This document shows positions 1 through 15,919 of a stretch of 64,000 bases of DNA, one piece after another. The DNA lies in NCBI GenBank assembly GCA_043228905.1, contig JBHGNT010000018.1, forward strand, positions 62,001 through 126,000. The letters are read 5' to 3'. The notes beneath the pieces were generated by a model, which was given only the letters and a program-made list of their open reading frames with translations, did no database searches and had not been told where the DNA came from. Each line of letters starts with the position of its first letter. Positions within the stretch are counted from its first letter, which is position 1. Source of the stretch: Azolla caroliniana (Eukaryota; Polypodiophyta). The position numbers and the translations under genes are program-made.

Positions 1-849
1 TAGTTTCACCAGACTAATGTCTGTTATGAATGGGTCCACATTTTAGGTAACAAGTATCTTATGGGCGAAACATTTAAACATTTCAAAAAACCCAAACTGA
101 TTGAATTATAGAAATTAGATCATGGGAAGCAACAAAGACATCAATCTTTTGTGAATACTCTACTCTTCTCAATGTTGTTTTCTTAATAATTTTGCACAGA
201 GGTTTTAACTTAATTTCCTTGAGAAAATGACCTTTCACTACTGCAGCAATCAACAGTAATGTTAGTGTATCATATTTTGCCTTGGTATTTTCAGAAATAA
301 AAATGCTGCCCTACCTTTTTTTAAAGGCGACTTCAATTAAGTTTTTCTATTTTTCCTCAGGGTTTACATTAATTGTGCATAAGATCAATAGGAATCCTCG
401 TGAAACCTGTGTTGTAACCAAATAAAATTTTCTTATATACTAGGATTACCAAAATTTGACGAGTTACAATACCATTATTTAGCCCCTGAATGTTACTATT
501 ATCGAAAACACACTAGCCCTAGAAAACTTGCAAATCCATGATGAGGTGCATCACTTTTCTAGAAGCACATTCATGGTATTTCTATAAGAAATGCAGACTT
601 CGTATACTTCACACTAGTGGAAGACGATGGCTTATATACAAGGTTCAAGGCTTTTGCTGAATCACCCATAAGGCCTTTGTGCTCTGTATAACATGTAACC
701 AAACCAAGACCTTTGCTGCTTACAGACTCAGATGCCAAAGTACGATAAATATTTTACACTTAGCAACTACATTCCTTCTCCCTTCAAATGTTTAGTGGTA
801 ATAATTCTCAATACAAAAATCATATCAGAGAATAACTGTCTTTTAACGC
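1..849. other. downstream flank of TFB4, no gene seen
   Basis: AT-rich sequence beyond the TFB4 stop codon. It presumably contains the TFB4 3' untranslated region, because that gene reads toward position 1. I saw no coding exon, RNA gene or repeat that I could support. Confidence 0.5.
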
Positions 850-3800
850 TCACAGTTTCTCAGATGACGAGATCTTCCTCTTTAGACCAGCAACAGTAGA
901 TGCAGGTCGGCGTTGACTGAAATTGGCTCTACATGTCCGCAAAAACATAAAAAAAAGAATTTCATATTTCAAATAAGCTGTGCTATATACAAGGTTTCTT
1001 TTAAGGTAACATATTTCAAATCAGCTTCACTATAAGACTTATTTAAGGTGTCATATTTCAGTAAGATACTATTATGAGAGAAGGTATCAGAACAGATTGA
1101 TTATTATATGGAGCACAATTGTATAAAATAACTTACCCGCATGTTGAGCATGAACCATGCTTCTTGCAGAAGATAGACAAGCATACAGAACATATAAATC
1201 CAGTATCAATTATCTTCTTATGGCAAAAACACCTGTGCATGTGTCAGCAATCTTATAAGGTGCATACAGCCATGGAGGAAGCAGCTGGTTGAAAGATAGT
1301 TTTAAAAAAATGATTTGATGGATACAGCAAATGCCGAGGTACTCACGATGCACGAAAATCAACACCAGTAGGACGTGGTAATTGCAGAAACCTTCGAGAG
1401 TGTAGATCAGTGGCAAAAACCATCTGCGTGCAATGACAAATGTAACCTGATACTTACTAGTAAATACACTATGAGCAAGCATTTTTAACTCAAAATTTAA
1501 ATAAAAAACATAGTGTCAAATCACATATTTCAAAGCTCATCTATTACTAATGATATTGCAACTGTTACACTTTTCATACAGATCTAGTCCCTTTTGCCAA
1601 AATATCTGCTGCTCACCATAAGATATTGAAACATGCCTTCTGGTAAAGTCGGTTTCATGTATATACCCCCAGTTATATGGGCTGCCTGTTAACATTAAAA
1701 AAATTAAGCTACGTGGTGGTTTACCTTACAATCCCATGTTTGTAGATATGTGAACACATCACCTGCTGCAAAAATGCTGAATGTTCTGTACCTACCATAC
1801 AGGCATCAATAGGGATCTACATGCAATGAAAAGAGAAATAAGCAGGGTCAGCAGTAGATCTTTTTCAAAGTATTAGTTTGATGCATACTAATCATATACG
1901 GATGTTTTGACAACCAGATCCCAACCTACCATCATGTGCTTTGGTTTTAGGAAGAGTTATTTCTATATGCATAAATATACTAGAAATCAATTTTGGTTAT
2001 GGTTGTCCATTATCAGAGAGAGGTTTCCGCAAATTGCAACAAAGGTTACACAATTCTTAATGCATAACCTAATGATTATAAGAACCTTGGTCTTTCTTTA
2101 ACTCCAACCTAGTGCTGAGGTGTGAACCATCAGAGAGAATGCAACAACTTCAATAAGAAAGAGGTAACTTGATAAGGGAAGATGCTATTTCACCATTAAC
2201 CGTTGAGCTGAAAACACAGCATTCATGATAGCCACATACCTATGCAGATCAAGAAATCCACAAAGATGGGGTTTAGTTAAATGCAAAATGCTAAAAAAAA
2301 CAAGCACAAAATAGGGATTGTTAATACATACTGTTGGGGGGCATCACCTTTTCCTTGCAAGCACAGTATCTGTAACAAATACTCTTATCAAAATACATTT
2401 TTTGAAAATGTGGGCATCTACATGGACATATTCGTACTATTTCAAACTTCAGTCATTAGTTTACGTAACACCTTTAGCTAATAACTGATCAGTAAAGCTA
2501 AATTTATCGAACAATTTCAGAGATTAAATTTAAACTTTGCTGTGGAACCTAATTGATTATTAATTACAGAGTAACAGAACTTGACATTTAAAACAGAATA
2601 ACATTAGTAAATGAACGTAAGGTTTAAAACGGAATAATTAATTATATATGTAATCCAAATTGTGGTCTTTACCTAAATGTATACAGTATGTAAATAAGTA
2701 AATATATATCTAATGATTTGTATTGTGATTTACTTTACAAAACTGTTACATATTTTTGAATTGAAAAGAAACCTCAAAAAAATTCTTGCAACGTTATTAG
2801 TACAGTAAGACAGAAAAGCAAGTTCCTGTAGCTTGTGAAACACCAAAACGCTATGCAAAAGATAATTCAACAAATAGAAACTCAAATTATTCTGCCTTTT
2901 ATAGTCTAGGTTATGAACAAAAGTCAACCAGAAGAAGTAGCTCAATGTGCAGAATAAAACTTTTACCCAACAAAGGCCATATATTCTCAAAGTCTAAATG
3001 AACATATAATGCAAAGTATTACCCGAGGTTGGGGGTGTGACGGACCAGCTTTAAATGTTCTTTGTATATCTGCATTATGTCAAAAAAAATCCTCCAACCT
3101 TGGGTGCAAGAATGCCTTAATATAGTGGATGCACAACCAGATTCAGATTTTGAATATTTCATACTGATATTTTGGAGTGGTAAAGGTAAGGATACAGCAA
3201 AGTGACATTGAGAGAGCTCCAGATAACAGAGAAAACTCATTAAAAATCACTTCTTCAGGTAAGACACTTTCCTTCTGTAAGAACCTCTCCAACTGTTTTA
3301 ATATTCTTGATGGAAAGGAGGCCTGCTGTCTCTTATTCCTACTGCCTGAAGGTTCACTTGAGCTGCTTTCAGAATTGAACACAAAACCACACGTGCGGGC
3401 TCCATAGGCTATGACAACAAGCTGGTTTAAGTTGTTCAGCAGAAGAATTGAGTTCATGAATAGGACCACCTGGATTGGAAAAGAATTTTCAAGTTCCACC
3501 AAATTTAATGAGCATGATTCACACATATGGTGGTACATCTTCGTATAACATATCCATGGAAACCGAACATTTTGCAGACCACCTACTCAAGAGAGCCTCA
3601 AATCTAAACAGAAACAGATCAAAGTTTCCTAGATATTGATTATTTCTTTAAAACTTTCACTAAAAATCCATAATCTTTCAATTCTGTTTAAAACTCATTT
3701 AAACAGAAAAGAACGCCTACGGATCCTTGATCATATTCACGCACTACAAGATACTTTGATGAACTGTTGAATGAAATAATCGATATCTAAAAAGGTTTGA

Positions 3801-4919
3801 CATGGGGTACCGCTCGATCCTTGCTAGGGTTCAAGCACAACATTTGATCACAAGGCATTTAGAGATCAAACACAAAGCAATGAGAAAAATAAAAAGTGTC
3901 TTACATGAATAGAATGATGACTTGAATTGTGTGATCACAAGCATGCATAGAATGCGAGCTTATATTTTACATGAACTGACAAGCCGGTTTAAGTTGTTCA
4001 GAAGAAGCATCTTACACGAAATGAACAATGACTAGAAACATGTGATCACAAGTAGGCAGAGAATTGGAGCTTACATTTGCAGGTATAGAGCAGTATAACT
4101 TTGTTAATGCAACACAGAAATGGAAAGCAAACATTTTACAGATCTACTCAAGAAAACTTTCAAGGAGATCAAAGTTTTCAAGATATCAATCATTTCTTGA
4201 AAAAGTTCATCAGAGCATCTTGCAGTATTGGGGTCGGTTAAGGCCCCAAGGACTCTTGTCATGTACACTTTGATGTTTCCTCCTAGAAGCTCTCTCTGGT
4301 TCTTGCTAGGGATATTTGACTTGTACAAGCATTATACTTTGGACTTCTGACTTTGGGCCACTTGGAAGTTTTTAACCTACACTGTCCAAGTGGGCCAAAT
4401 GCCCACTTTAATAAAATAATGTCGCAAACACCCTAGATTTTATGCTAAATCTTGTACAAGCCCTCTCTCACCCACCTACATCCGGTTGGTCTGGGCTCAC
4501 CTATACCTGATGAGTCGCTACTAAAAGAAAATCTATTAATTCTCGTACACCTGGACAGCAAATGTTTCGAAGATCTACTCAAGACAACCTTAAATCTAAA
4601 TTTGAATGACATAAAAGTTTTCTGGATATTGATCATTTCTCAAAGAAGTTCACCAGAGAATGATTAGAATCAACACCAGATAAATTCTCTTATGAACCTT
4701 TGTACAAAATCAACAATGACTAGAATCATTTGATCACATGGAATGAGAAAAATGAAAAGCATCCTACAAGCATAGATCACAAGCATGTGTAGATTGTGAA
4801 CTTACATTTTGCATGAACTGATTGAAGGTGAGACCTGTAGAGCTAGTGCTCCTCCTTCCCCAAAAGAATGGGTTAACATCAATGAGGACTACCACTTGAC
4901 TTGCATCATCTGAGCTCAT
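850..4919 (-). CDS. TFB4: TFIIH core subunit 4 (p34/TFB4/GTF2H3)
   Basis: Encodes the p34 subunit of general transcription factor TFIIH, which acts in RNA polymerase II initiation and nucleotide excision repair in the nucleus. Ten coding exons read on the minus strand: 4806-4919, 3196-3469, 3023-3069, 2332-2369, 2194-2239, 1763-1816, 1617-1685, 1347-1423, 1137-1232 and 850-928. The phases join without error into 297 residues, close to the usual ~300. Diagnostic parts are the N-terminal VWA-like strand VVVLIDVNPFFW, the block LNNLNQLVVIAYG, GGIYMKPT, VDFRASCFCHKK, and the C-terminal zinc finger ICSVCLSIFCKKHGSCSTCG, followed by a basic tail. The start is the ATG that places the VWA strand near the N-terminus; an acceptor just upstream of it implies a 5' UTR intron. 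Intron 1 (3470-4805) is repeat-rich. Exon 2 uses a GT donor followed by ATCC, which is weaker than the others. Family identity is secure. Confidence 0.93.
3583..4660. repeat. triplicated ~90-bp repeat in and beside TFB4 intron 1
   Basis: Three diverged copies of a motif that starts with CTACTCAAGA and continues through a GATATTGATCATTTCT-like core lie near 3583-3660, 4139-4225 and 4567-4660. Between them recur segments with GTGATCACAAG and a GCTTACATTTTGCATGAACTG-like stretch that matches the edge of TFB4 exon 1. Spacing is about 430-560 bp, which suggests old segmental tandem duplication inside the intron. Confidence 0.65.
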
Positions 4920-6826
4920 TGCAAAATAGAACAGATTCCGAGACAACATACTGTAATTAGAAGAAAAGAAGATGGTATTGCTGCAACAGGAGAGGAATCA
5001 AAATACTAACCTCGGCCTCTTTGGTGGGACGCTTCTTCCATTTATTACAAAAATAACCTTGCGGCATGTATTTGATCCTTCAAACTGATAGGAATCCTTC
5101 ACATTAAAATGTTTGCATTACATGCAAGTTCAAAGCTAGCCTAACTAAAACTAGTTAGGGAAGAAACAAGCCTACACGAGCTGAACTAAAACTAGTTTGA
5201 TGATGAAACAAAAGACAAAAAAATGGAATACACACAAATTTTTGCACCACATTGAACACTTGCTTTAACATACTGACTCATGACATCAGAGAATGAAGAA
5301 CTCACAAAGTTTTAACCACGATCTCTACTTGTTCATGTTTAAATCATAACATTACAAATGAAACTTCTCACATCTGCGTATGAAATAAAGTATCTCCATG
5401 CTCACATTGTCCTAATCTGTGCTTTCGAATGCTATATGCTGCATATGAAAGAAGGAAAGAGCATCAAGCCATTTAGATGCACTTAACATAAGCTTTGGCG
5501 ATCATCTGTCAGAAAAAGATAGTAGTGTTGGTACTCAAAAATCAATGTGTACACATGAGAAACCAAGAGAAAATGAGGACGTAACTAATGTGAAGCCAAT
5601 TGTGATGGAGGCTCTAATGTTAGTCAATGGTGGGCTTAAGAATGAGATCCATCCATTAATGGAAACAATCCACACTAAAAAAGATGATGGAGATTTGGTC
5701 TAATCAAGTTGATGATGGAGATTTCATGCACATAACTTTCTCGATGCTTTAAATGGGTTTGAGAAGTGAAAAACTTGGGTTTTAGGCCTCATGCAAAGAT
5801 TAACACATTGAAATATACTCCACGAATGAGTTATATTAAACTCAAGGCAAACTATTATAACCATACTCTCATTGAGCAATGCATTAGCAGAAAATTTTGG
5901 ATATTTCAATACAAAAAAAGTGCAAATTAAAACAAAGATTAAGGGCTCATGCCCTCAATTTGACATAATATTAATTGCCAAAGAACAATACATTTGTCCA
6001 CCTACTAACGCAGCTTCGTGTTTCATCAACTTGTGGTTATACATCAAATCCAAAACCCCAACTTTGATTTCAAAGGTGGAATCTTAGCTTCTGAAATATC
6101 TTTGTAATCCTAGTCAATATTTCGATATTTGACCTAGCATACTTGTAGATTGACTCTGTCAATGTTCCCATAAATACGTCACACTAAGCAATCACCCACC
6201 TTCTTGACAATCTTTTATGCATTGTGCCAATGCCCATTTTTTGCATGATGTAATTACCCACATGCCAAGAGTCTTATTTTGTGCCTTTATAAGGTTCAAT
6301 CTCAACTTTAATGATGTCCCTTTGTTGGAGAATACCCCTTGGCTTGAAAGTATATTCGCGTGTACCTTTAGCAATACTATTGAATTTCAATGTGTTTCTC
6401 TTGTTCTTAAAAAAACCACATTCTCTGCCATACATACAACAGATAGAAAAACAGAGAAAAACAAAGAACAGAGAACAGATTCAAAAAAAGGAGAGAAAAC
6501 TGAGAGAATTCATAAACAGAAACAGAAAAACAAAGAAGATACGTACTTCAGAGTGATCGAGTGACGAATAGCGAGCGAGGAGCGAGGAGGAGTGGGCAAC
6601 GAGCAAGGAACAAAGAGCAGCAAAGAAGGGAGCGGAGCAACGAGAAGAAGGAACAGACAGGGAGCAGCGAGCAACGCGAAGAAGGAATGCAGTGAGTGAG
6701 TGAGTGAGTGATTCGTGAATAACAGGGAGAAAGAGGGAGAAAAGAAAAGAAAAGCTATAGAGGGCAGCACAGCATAGCATAGCCCATCATTATTATATCA
6801 ACCCTCTTCCACACCCACGATTTCAT
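4920..6826. other. TFB4 5' UTR/upstream region
   Basis: No coding exon is supported. A possible noncoding leader exon ends with a GT donor near 5009 on the minus strand, upstream of the acceptor at about 4949, but its only open frame does not join that of TFB4. The stretch 6550-6770 is purine-rich on the plus strand (pyrimidine-rich on the TFB4 sense strand), typical of plant promoter or leader sequence; long open frames there are low-complexity artefacts. Confidence 0.45.
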
Positions 6827-6901
6827 GGTTCGGTTCGGTTCAAGTTTTAAAATTTTTAAACGGTTCGGTTGAGACACTCTCAAACAGAACTGAACCGAAC
6901 C
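6827..6901. repeat. short inverted repeat in the TFB4/hexokinase upstream region
   Basis: The left arm GGTTCGGTTCGGTTC (6827-6841) pairs with GAACTGAACCGAACC (6887-6901), matching at 14 of 15 positions. Another CGGTTCGGTT lies between them at 6861-6870. The region is a GGTTC-type low-order repeat able to fold back on itself, located between two divergently transcribed genes. Confidence 0.7.
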
Positions 6902-7144
6902 GTTGCAGATTGTTTGTTATATACAACTACAAAATTGACCATTATAAAATTACAAAAGATAAGAAAAAAGGGAAAACGTCGATTAAAAAACATTCCCGAG
7001 GATCACGGAAAAGTAATTAGATGAAAAATTAGAGACTTAGTAGAGAGGGGACACAAATGGGATGAGGAGATATTAGAGACTTAGGTCACAAACTCAGGAG
7101 GTGGAGTGAGGATCCATAGAGAGAACTCTTAGAAGGGAAAAAAA

Positions 7145-7168
7145 GCTGAGCTGAGCTGAGCTGAGCTG
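7145..7168. repeat. (GAGCT)n microsatellite
   Basis: About five uninterrupted copies of a 5-bp GAGCT unit, upstream of the hexokinase gene. Confidence 0.9.
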
Positions 7169-7404
7169 GAGTGGGCAAACTGAAAAAGGGGGGGGTGGAT
7201 TCCTTTCCAGAACTCGAAAAAGAATTCATACATACACTACTACACGATCTCAAAACTAAACGCTCTTTAAAGAAAGCAAAAAGCATTGAGATTCATTATG
7301 AAACCCACGCGCAAGAAGGACATGACGCAGAGGGCAAAAGCAAAACAAGAAGAAGAGGAGAGGGAGCTAATAAAAGTAAAGAGAGGAAAACCAAAGATGC
7401 GCCT

Positions 7405-7442
<38 letters not shown>
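7405..7442. repeat. (CTA)n microsatellite
   Basis: About twelve perfect CTA units upstream of the hexokinase start. An open frame that crosses this repeat would encode poly-leucine; I regard it as spurious. Confidence 0.92.
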
Positions 7443-7513
7443 GACTGCTACCTACATCTTTGTCTGTCTCCGACAGGAGTCTCGCCCGCCATCGCTATTT
7501 ATTTTCTGCTGCT

Positions 7514-7514
<1 letters not shown>

Positions 7515-7544
<30 letters not shown>
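7515..7544. repeat. (CT)n microsatellite
   Basis: Fifteen CT dinucleotides. CT tracts are common near plant transcription starts, so this may mark the promoter or 5' UTR of the hexokinase gene (inference). Confidence 0.88.
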
Positions 7545-7545
<1 letters not shown>

Positions 7546-8298
7546 AGCAGAAAGGAAGAGGAACAAGCAAGAAGCAGAAATAAAGGAGAAAAGAAGAAGA
7601 AAGAAAAAAATGATGTGATCAGGTAGCACGTAAAGCCTTCGAATTTTCCTTTAGAAATAGCTTCTTACAGTAAAGATTGCCATCATCATCTTTACATTAT
7701 TTCCTTTAGAAATAGCTTTTGAAATCCTTCTTCCTGTCTTTCGAATTTGTCACCGCCTTCTCTCATTATATTACCCGTACCTTGATCTGTGACAACCTCG
7801 ATCCTTGTCCTAGATTTTCGAAATTTCCTTCACTGCATTCATCTTGAACTCCTAATTTCGGCCTCTTTCTCGTTATTTTCGCTGAGAAATCTCTGATTTG
7901 TCAACAAGAAGATCTGTCGACTAATTATCTGCAATCAATTAGTTGCAATTCCTCTATTAATCTTTGTGTTTTTGGAGAAATTTCTGTTCTCATCTGCACC
8001 AAAATCAGAACAACCCGGCATTAGTTGGAATTCCCTAAGATCTTTGCATTTTTCTGAGAATTTTAGGATTTGCAGATCCGTCAAATTATTTTGGCAAAAT
8101 TTGACTCTTTATGTTTTCTGAGAGATTTTTCATTTATCTTGGAAAATTGCCATAGAAATCTTTGCGTTCTCTCCCTTTCTGATCTCTTTAACCTTGTGAG
8201 CTTTTATTTCTGAGAAATCGCTTGACTTGTTTCTAGAAGAAGATCCATCAACTCATCTGCAAAATTCGCCGAAATTGTGTACGAATCTTGCATGTATT
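7545..8298 (+). other. hexokinase leader region
   Basis: T-rich sequence with repeated TTTCTGAGAAAT-like pieces and no ATG in frame with the hexokinase exon. It probably holds the 5' UTR. Exon 1 remains open upstream to about 8227, but the first in-frame ATG is at 8299. Confidence 0.5.
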
Positions 8299-12437
<4,139 letters not shown>

Positions 12438-12479
12438 CTTCCCATTATATCTTTTTCACCTTTCACACCAATTGAAATA

Positions 12480-12715
12480 AATAAACACTAACCTCTTTGC
12501 TTCACATTGTATCTTTTTCACCTTTTCAATCGGGACTATGAATAAATTAACTCCTGATCTGTGCAATGTATCTCCCCCTTGAATTGATACATAGATCAAA
12601 TGATGAGTTAACCGTTTTTCATTTCTCTCAGTGTAGTCCAAATGCAGCATGCGGCAAAGAGTTGAATTCTTGACCTTCTGCTTACATGACAAGGACCGTA
12701 AGCTAGTATGCCAAC
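12480..12715 (-). repeat. possible tRNA-derived SINE
   Basis: Read on the minus strand, the segment opens with a tRNA-like head: TTGGCATACTAGCTTACGG near 12700, then AAGGTCAAGAATTCAACTC near 12660, which resembles a Pol III B box as in plant SINEs that carry GTTCAACTCC. A non-tRNA body follows, ending near an ATACAATGTGAAG stretch. It lies just beyond the hexokinase stop codon. No flanking target duplication was identified. Confidence 0.4.
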
Positions 12716-13990
12716 TTCAGTGAATAATTATTGTTACACTTTATCCCTCATGTAATCAAATTATAGAAAACTGTGGACTCTCCACAGACATTGTATAACA
12801 TGATGACTAAACCCATTTGGCTAACATCACAGAATTCTTGGAAATAATGAATGTGTTACGTAGATCTTCATGTTGAACCAAGGTGCTCACAGAATTATCA
12901 GGTAATAATTTGTTACTGAAGTAATACAATATGAAAATTTGAAAAATCTTGAACCAAGCTGCTCCCAAAAAATCTTGAAAATAATTTGATACTTCTGTCT
13001 ACATGTAAGCATATTTTGTTGAATCAAACAGCTGCCAATGTAATCCAGATGCCAGAGGTTGGAGTACAGAATGTGCTCTAGTAATTGTTCCAATGATAGG
13101 CTTTTGGGAGTGAGCATATAGTTGTTTGACTGTTTGGATCTATCATCTGATTTAAGGCAATGGTCCGAGCTCTTCTATTTTACAAGCTCTAAATGCAAGG
13201 TATTAGTCCCAAGTGATAAATGATTTGTATTTTTTATGGTCATTGCTCAAGCATATGGGGAAGCAAAGGAAGTCATTACTGTGAGTAAATCCTGATCTTG
13301 TTAAACTCTTTCTCTTCCTCAACATGGGGGGTTCTGATCGGGCAGCCAAATAGAATGGCATTTTCACCATAGGATGAGGCTAATATTTGTTCTCTTCGAC
13401 TGCAGCTCACTGACATCTTTTAAAAACTGTCTATTAACATCAGTTGGTAGGCAACAGTGCTGAAGTGCACAACTAAAACGTGCTTTCCTAAAATCCAAGA
13501 TTTAATCCAATAACAAGATTTATGAGTCAAAGATCTTATCCTCTACATTAAGACATGATCTATACACTAAATTAAAATTCATATTTTAGAAATTGTATGT
13601 CATGAACATAAAGAAATCATAATTATTATCCATGATCCATGATTTCATCCAACATTCAAAATATGTAAAAAGTAAGATTCTAGCTACCATCGTCCATCTT
13701 GATACCAAACATACAATATGTCCACAATTGATGTCACGGTAAATTTTTAGTAGTTTACCTTATAATCCCTTCATACAACCCAACTCATGATTACAGCATC
13801 CATGAGCCCGTGAGTAATCCCAACCACTTTCTTGCCAAATCAGTACGAAACCCATCATGTCAAAACAGTGCTAGAAAGATCTAGTCTGACAATCCGGTAG
13901 TCACACAATATAGAAAACAAGAAAGTACCCAAAACATACCCTGGGTGACCCATAGGAAAAGTTCTATAGTATAATGTGGTGCTCATGTCA
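12716..13990. other. intergenic, no gene seen
   Basis: AT-rich sequence between the hexokinase 3' end and a short LTR element. Open frames are short and unlike any family I know. Confidence 0.5.
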
Positions 13991-14420
13991 TGTCCCAACC
14001 AGGATGCAGTTCCAATCTGAATTGGGACTCGCAAAGTGACCCAGTCCCAATCCCTATCCCAAAAGGTGCACCACCCTGAATTGGGACAACCAATCCCAAT
14101 GGCTAGCCCAAAGGCCATATCTTGGCCTATATAAGGAGGAGCTTCTCCTCATTTGTGATTATTCTCGACCTCTAAGTTCTAATCTCTCCCCTTGTAACAT
14201 TTGAAGCTCTCTAGTCCCTCATCATCTTTTTGGGAAGTTGTCCCAACGGACCTTGGTGAGTTTCGACTCATCCCAACCTCATTTTTGGTTTGTCCTAACA
14301 TGGGACCGTTATAAGCCTATATCTTTCCATATAATAGAAATAATCCTTTCTGTCCCAATTCTCTTTGTCCTAATGTGTTTTCGTGCGGTTTTGAGACCCC
14401 CATAATCTAGGGGCATAACA
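13991..14420 (+). repeat. left LTR of the short LTR element
   Basis: Contains a TATA-like CCTATATAAGG near 14128 and ends in CATAACA immediately before the primer-binding-like site. Confidence 0.7.
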
Positions 14421-14435
14421 CTTGATATCAAAGCG
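14421..14435 (+). promoter_or_regulatory. diverged primer binding site
   Basis: TTGATATCAAAGCG lies next to the end of the left LTR and matches most of the tRNA-iMet complement used by plant LTR elements. Confidence 0.55.
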
Positions 14436-14977
14436 AGAACATGAGTTGGGAGAAGACACGATGTTGAGGCCGAAGAAGGAGACCAAAGGAAGAGATAGCG
14501 ATAAGGAAAGTAGATTGGACTCGGAATCGGAAGCAATCAAGGAGCGAGTCCCGAATGGAACAAAGAACCCTAAGAGAACCAAAAGCAAGAGTTCAGAATC
14601 GAGGTTGTCCCAATCAAGATCGATGACTGCGGTGCAAAGGTAAATGGGACGCAAGGACCCTTAAAAGACGAGGTCGAGCAAGGGTTGGGAATCAAGTGTC
14701 TCCCAACCAAGCCAAACAAGGAAGAGCAACTCAAGACAAAAAGTACCAAACATGCCCCCAAGGTCGGAGTCACGTGAAGGACCGAGGAGCTAAGGATCGA
14801 AGACGAACCAAAGATAAAAAGCTTTATCAAGAAGGGAGGACTTCCTAGAAAAGAAAGGCAAAGGCAAGGTGATTGAGGGTAACCTGAAGGAAACAAGGCA
14901 CAAACCCAAGCAACAAAGGAACTTGGGACACTATTTTGAGTGTGATGAAACTCAAGCTCCATGGCACACAAGAAACC

Positions 14978-15379
14978 TATCCCAACCAGGACACAATCCC
15001 AATCTAAACTAGGACTCACAAAGGGACCTAGTCACACTCCCAAAAGGGACACCGCACTAGCTTGGGACAAACAATCCCAATGGACTACCCAACGACCATA
15101 CCTTGGCCTATATTATTAGGAAGAGCTTCTCCTCATTTGTGATTATTCTCAACCCATGAGTTCTACTCTCTCTCCTCATCATTTGAAGTTCTTTAGTCCA
15201 TCATCATCTTTTTGGGAGGTTGTCACAACGGATCTTGGCAGAGTCCCAACTTCATTTTTTCTTTTGTCCTAACTTGGGACCATTGTAAGCCTATATCTCT
15301 TCCTATCATAGAAATCATCATTTTTGTCCTAATTGTGGTTTTGTGTGGTTTTGAGGCCCCCATAATGAGGGGCATAACA
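14978..15379 (+). repeat. right LTR of the short LTR element
   Basis: Aligns over its whole length to 13991-14420 with many substitutions and small indels, including extra TTA in the TATA region. Confidence 0.7.
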
Positions 15380-15676
15380 ATATAGCTAGACAACTACTAC
15401 TTTTGGGTCACTCAAAATGATAGTTGCATAAATTTACACATGCTTCACATACCACCAAAAACAGTAATTTTATGCTCATAGAACAATTATAAGCAACAAT
15501 AATTCGAGCAACCGTATCATGAACTTGTACTAAGGTTACTTAGAGTTTTAGCAATATATCAAAGGTTACTTAGTAGCACCCATAGATTGACACATGCATG
15601 ATATTCGTGCTATTCTCTATGTGTGATATTCACAATATTCGAGAATACAAAATGGCCCCAAGAATATTATAAAACC

Positions 15677-15895
15677 ATTTGTTTTGCATTATATAAATAT
15701 CCAAAAAATTAATTAAATTTTATTTTTTTTAAATTAAATTAACTAAACAAAGAACAATCATTCTTAGTAAATTATAAAAATATGATTAGTATTAACTCCT
15801 TTATAGTGTCAAGTAAAAAAGGGGGGATTTTATTAACCTTTATTTAATTTAATTAATTTATTAAAAAACCCACTTTTTTTAATTAAAAAAATCCA
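15677..15895. repeat. AT-rich repeat, copy A
   Basis: Shares GCATTATATAAATATC, AGAACAATCATTC and AAATATGATTAGTATTAACT blocks with 17443-17673. It lies on one side of the LINE remnant. Confidence 0.75.
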
Positions 15896-15919
15896 AAACA
15901 AAATTGCTTCCATTAGTTA

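Larger units (their letters stand above)
13991..15379 (+). mobile_element. short non-autonomous LTR retrotransposon (TRIM/LARD-like)
   Basis: Two direct repeats of about 400-430 bp (13991-14420 and 14978-15379) bracket a 557-bp interior. Both start (T)(G/A)TCCCAACCAGG and end GGGGCATAACA. The left copy has a TATA box, CCTATATAAGG, near 14128; in the right copy this site is interrupted. Directly after the left repeat, TTGATATCAAAGCG resembles the initiator tRNA-Met primer site TGGTATCAGAGC with three changes. The interior is Lys/Glu-rich in one frame and encodes no recognisable gag or pol. No 5-bp target duplication is evident and the repeats differ by many indels, so the element is old. Confidence 0.75.

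Noticed and set aside
5009-5080. Possible upstream TFB4 coding exon (MPQGYFCNKWKKRP)
   Set aside because: Ends at a good donor, but joining it to the acceptor near 4949 puts it out of frame with the TFB4 N-terminus. At most it is an untranslated or upstream-frame exon.
6481-6780. Minus-strand frames rich in Ser/Leu/Phe
   Set aside because: Pyrimidine-rich low-complexity sequence; two overlapping frames look equally protein-like, typical of leader sequence and not of coding DNA.
7171-7626. 151-codon open frame over CTA and CT repeats
   Set aside because: It lacks a true ATG at its start, is low-complexity (poly-Leu, Leu/Ser runs), and lies in the hexokinase leader region.
14422-15019. Open frames inside the short LTR element as genes
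   Set aside because: Charged low-complexity translations without domain similarity; better explained as non-coding interior of the element.
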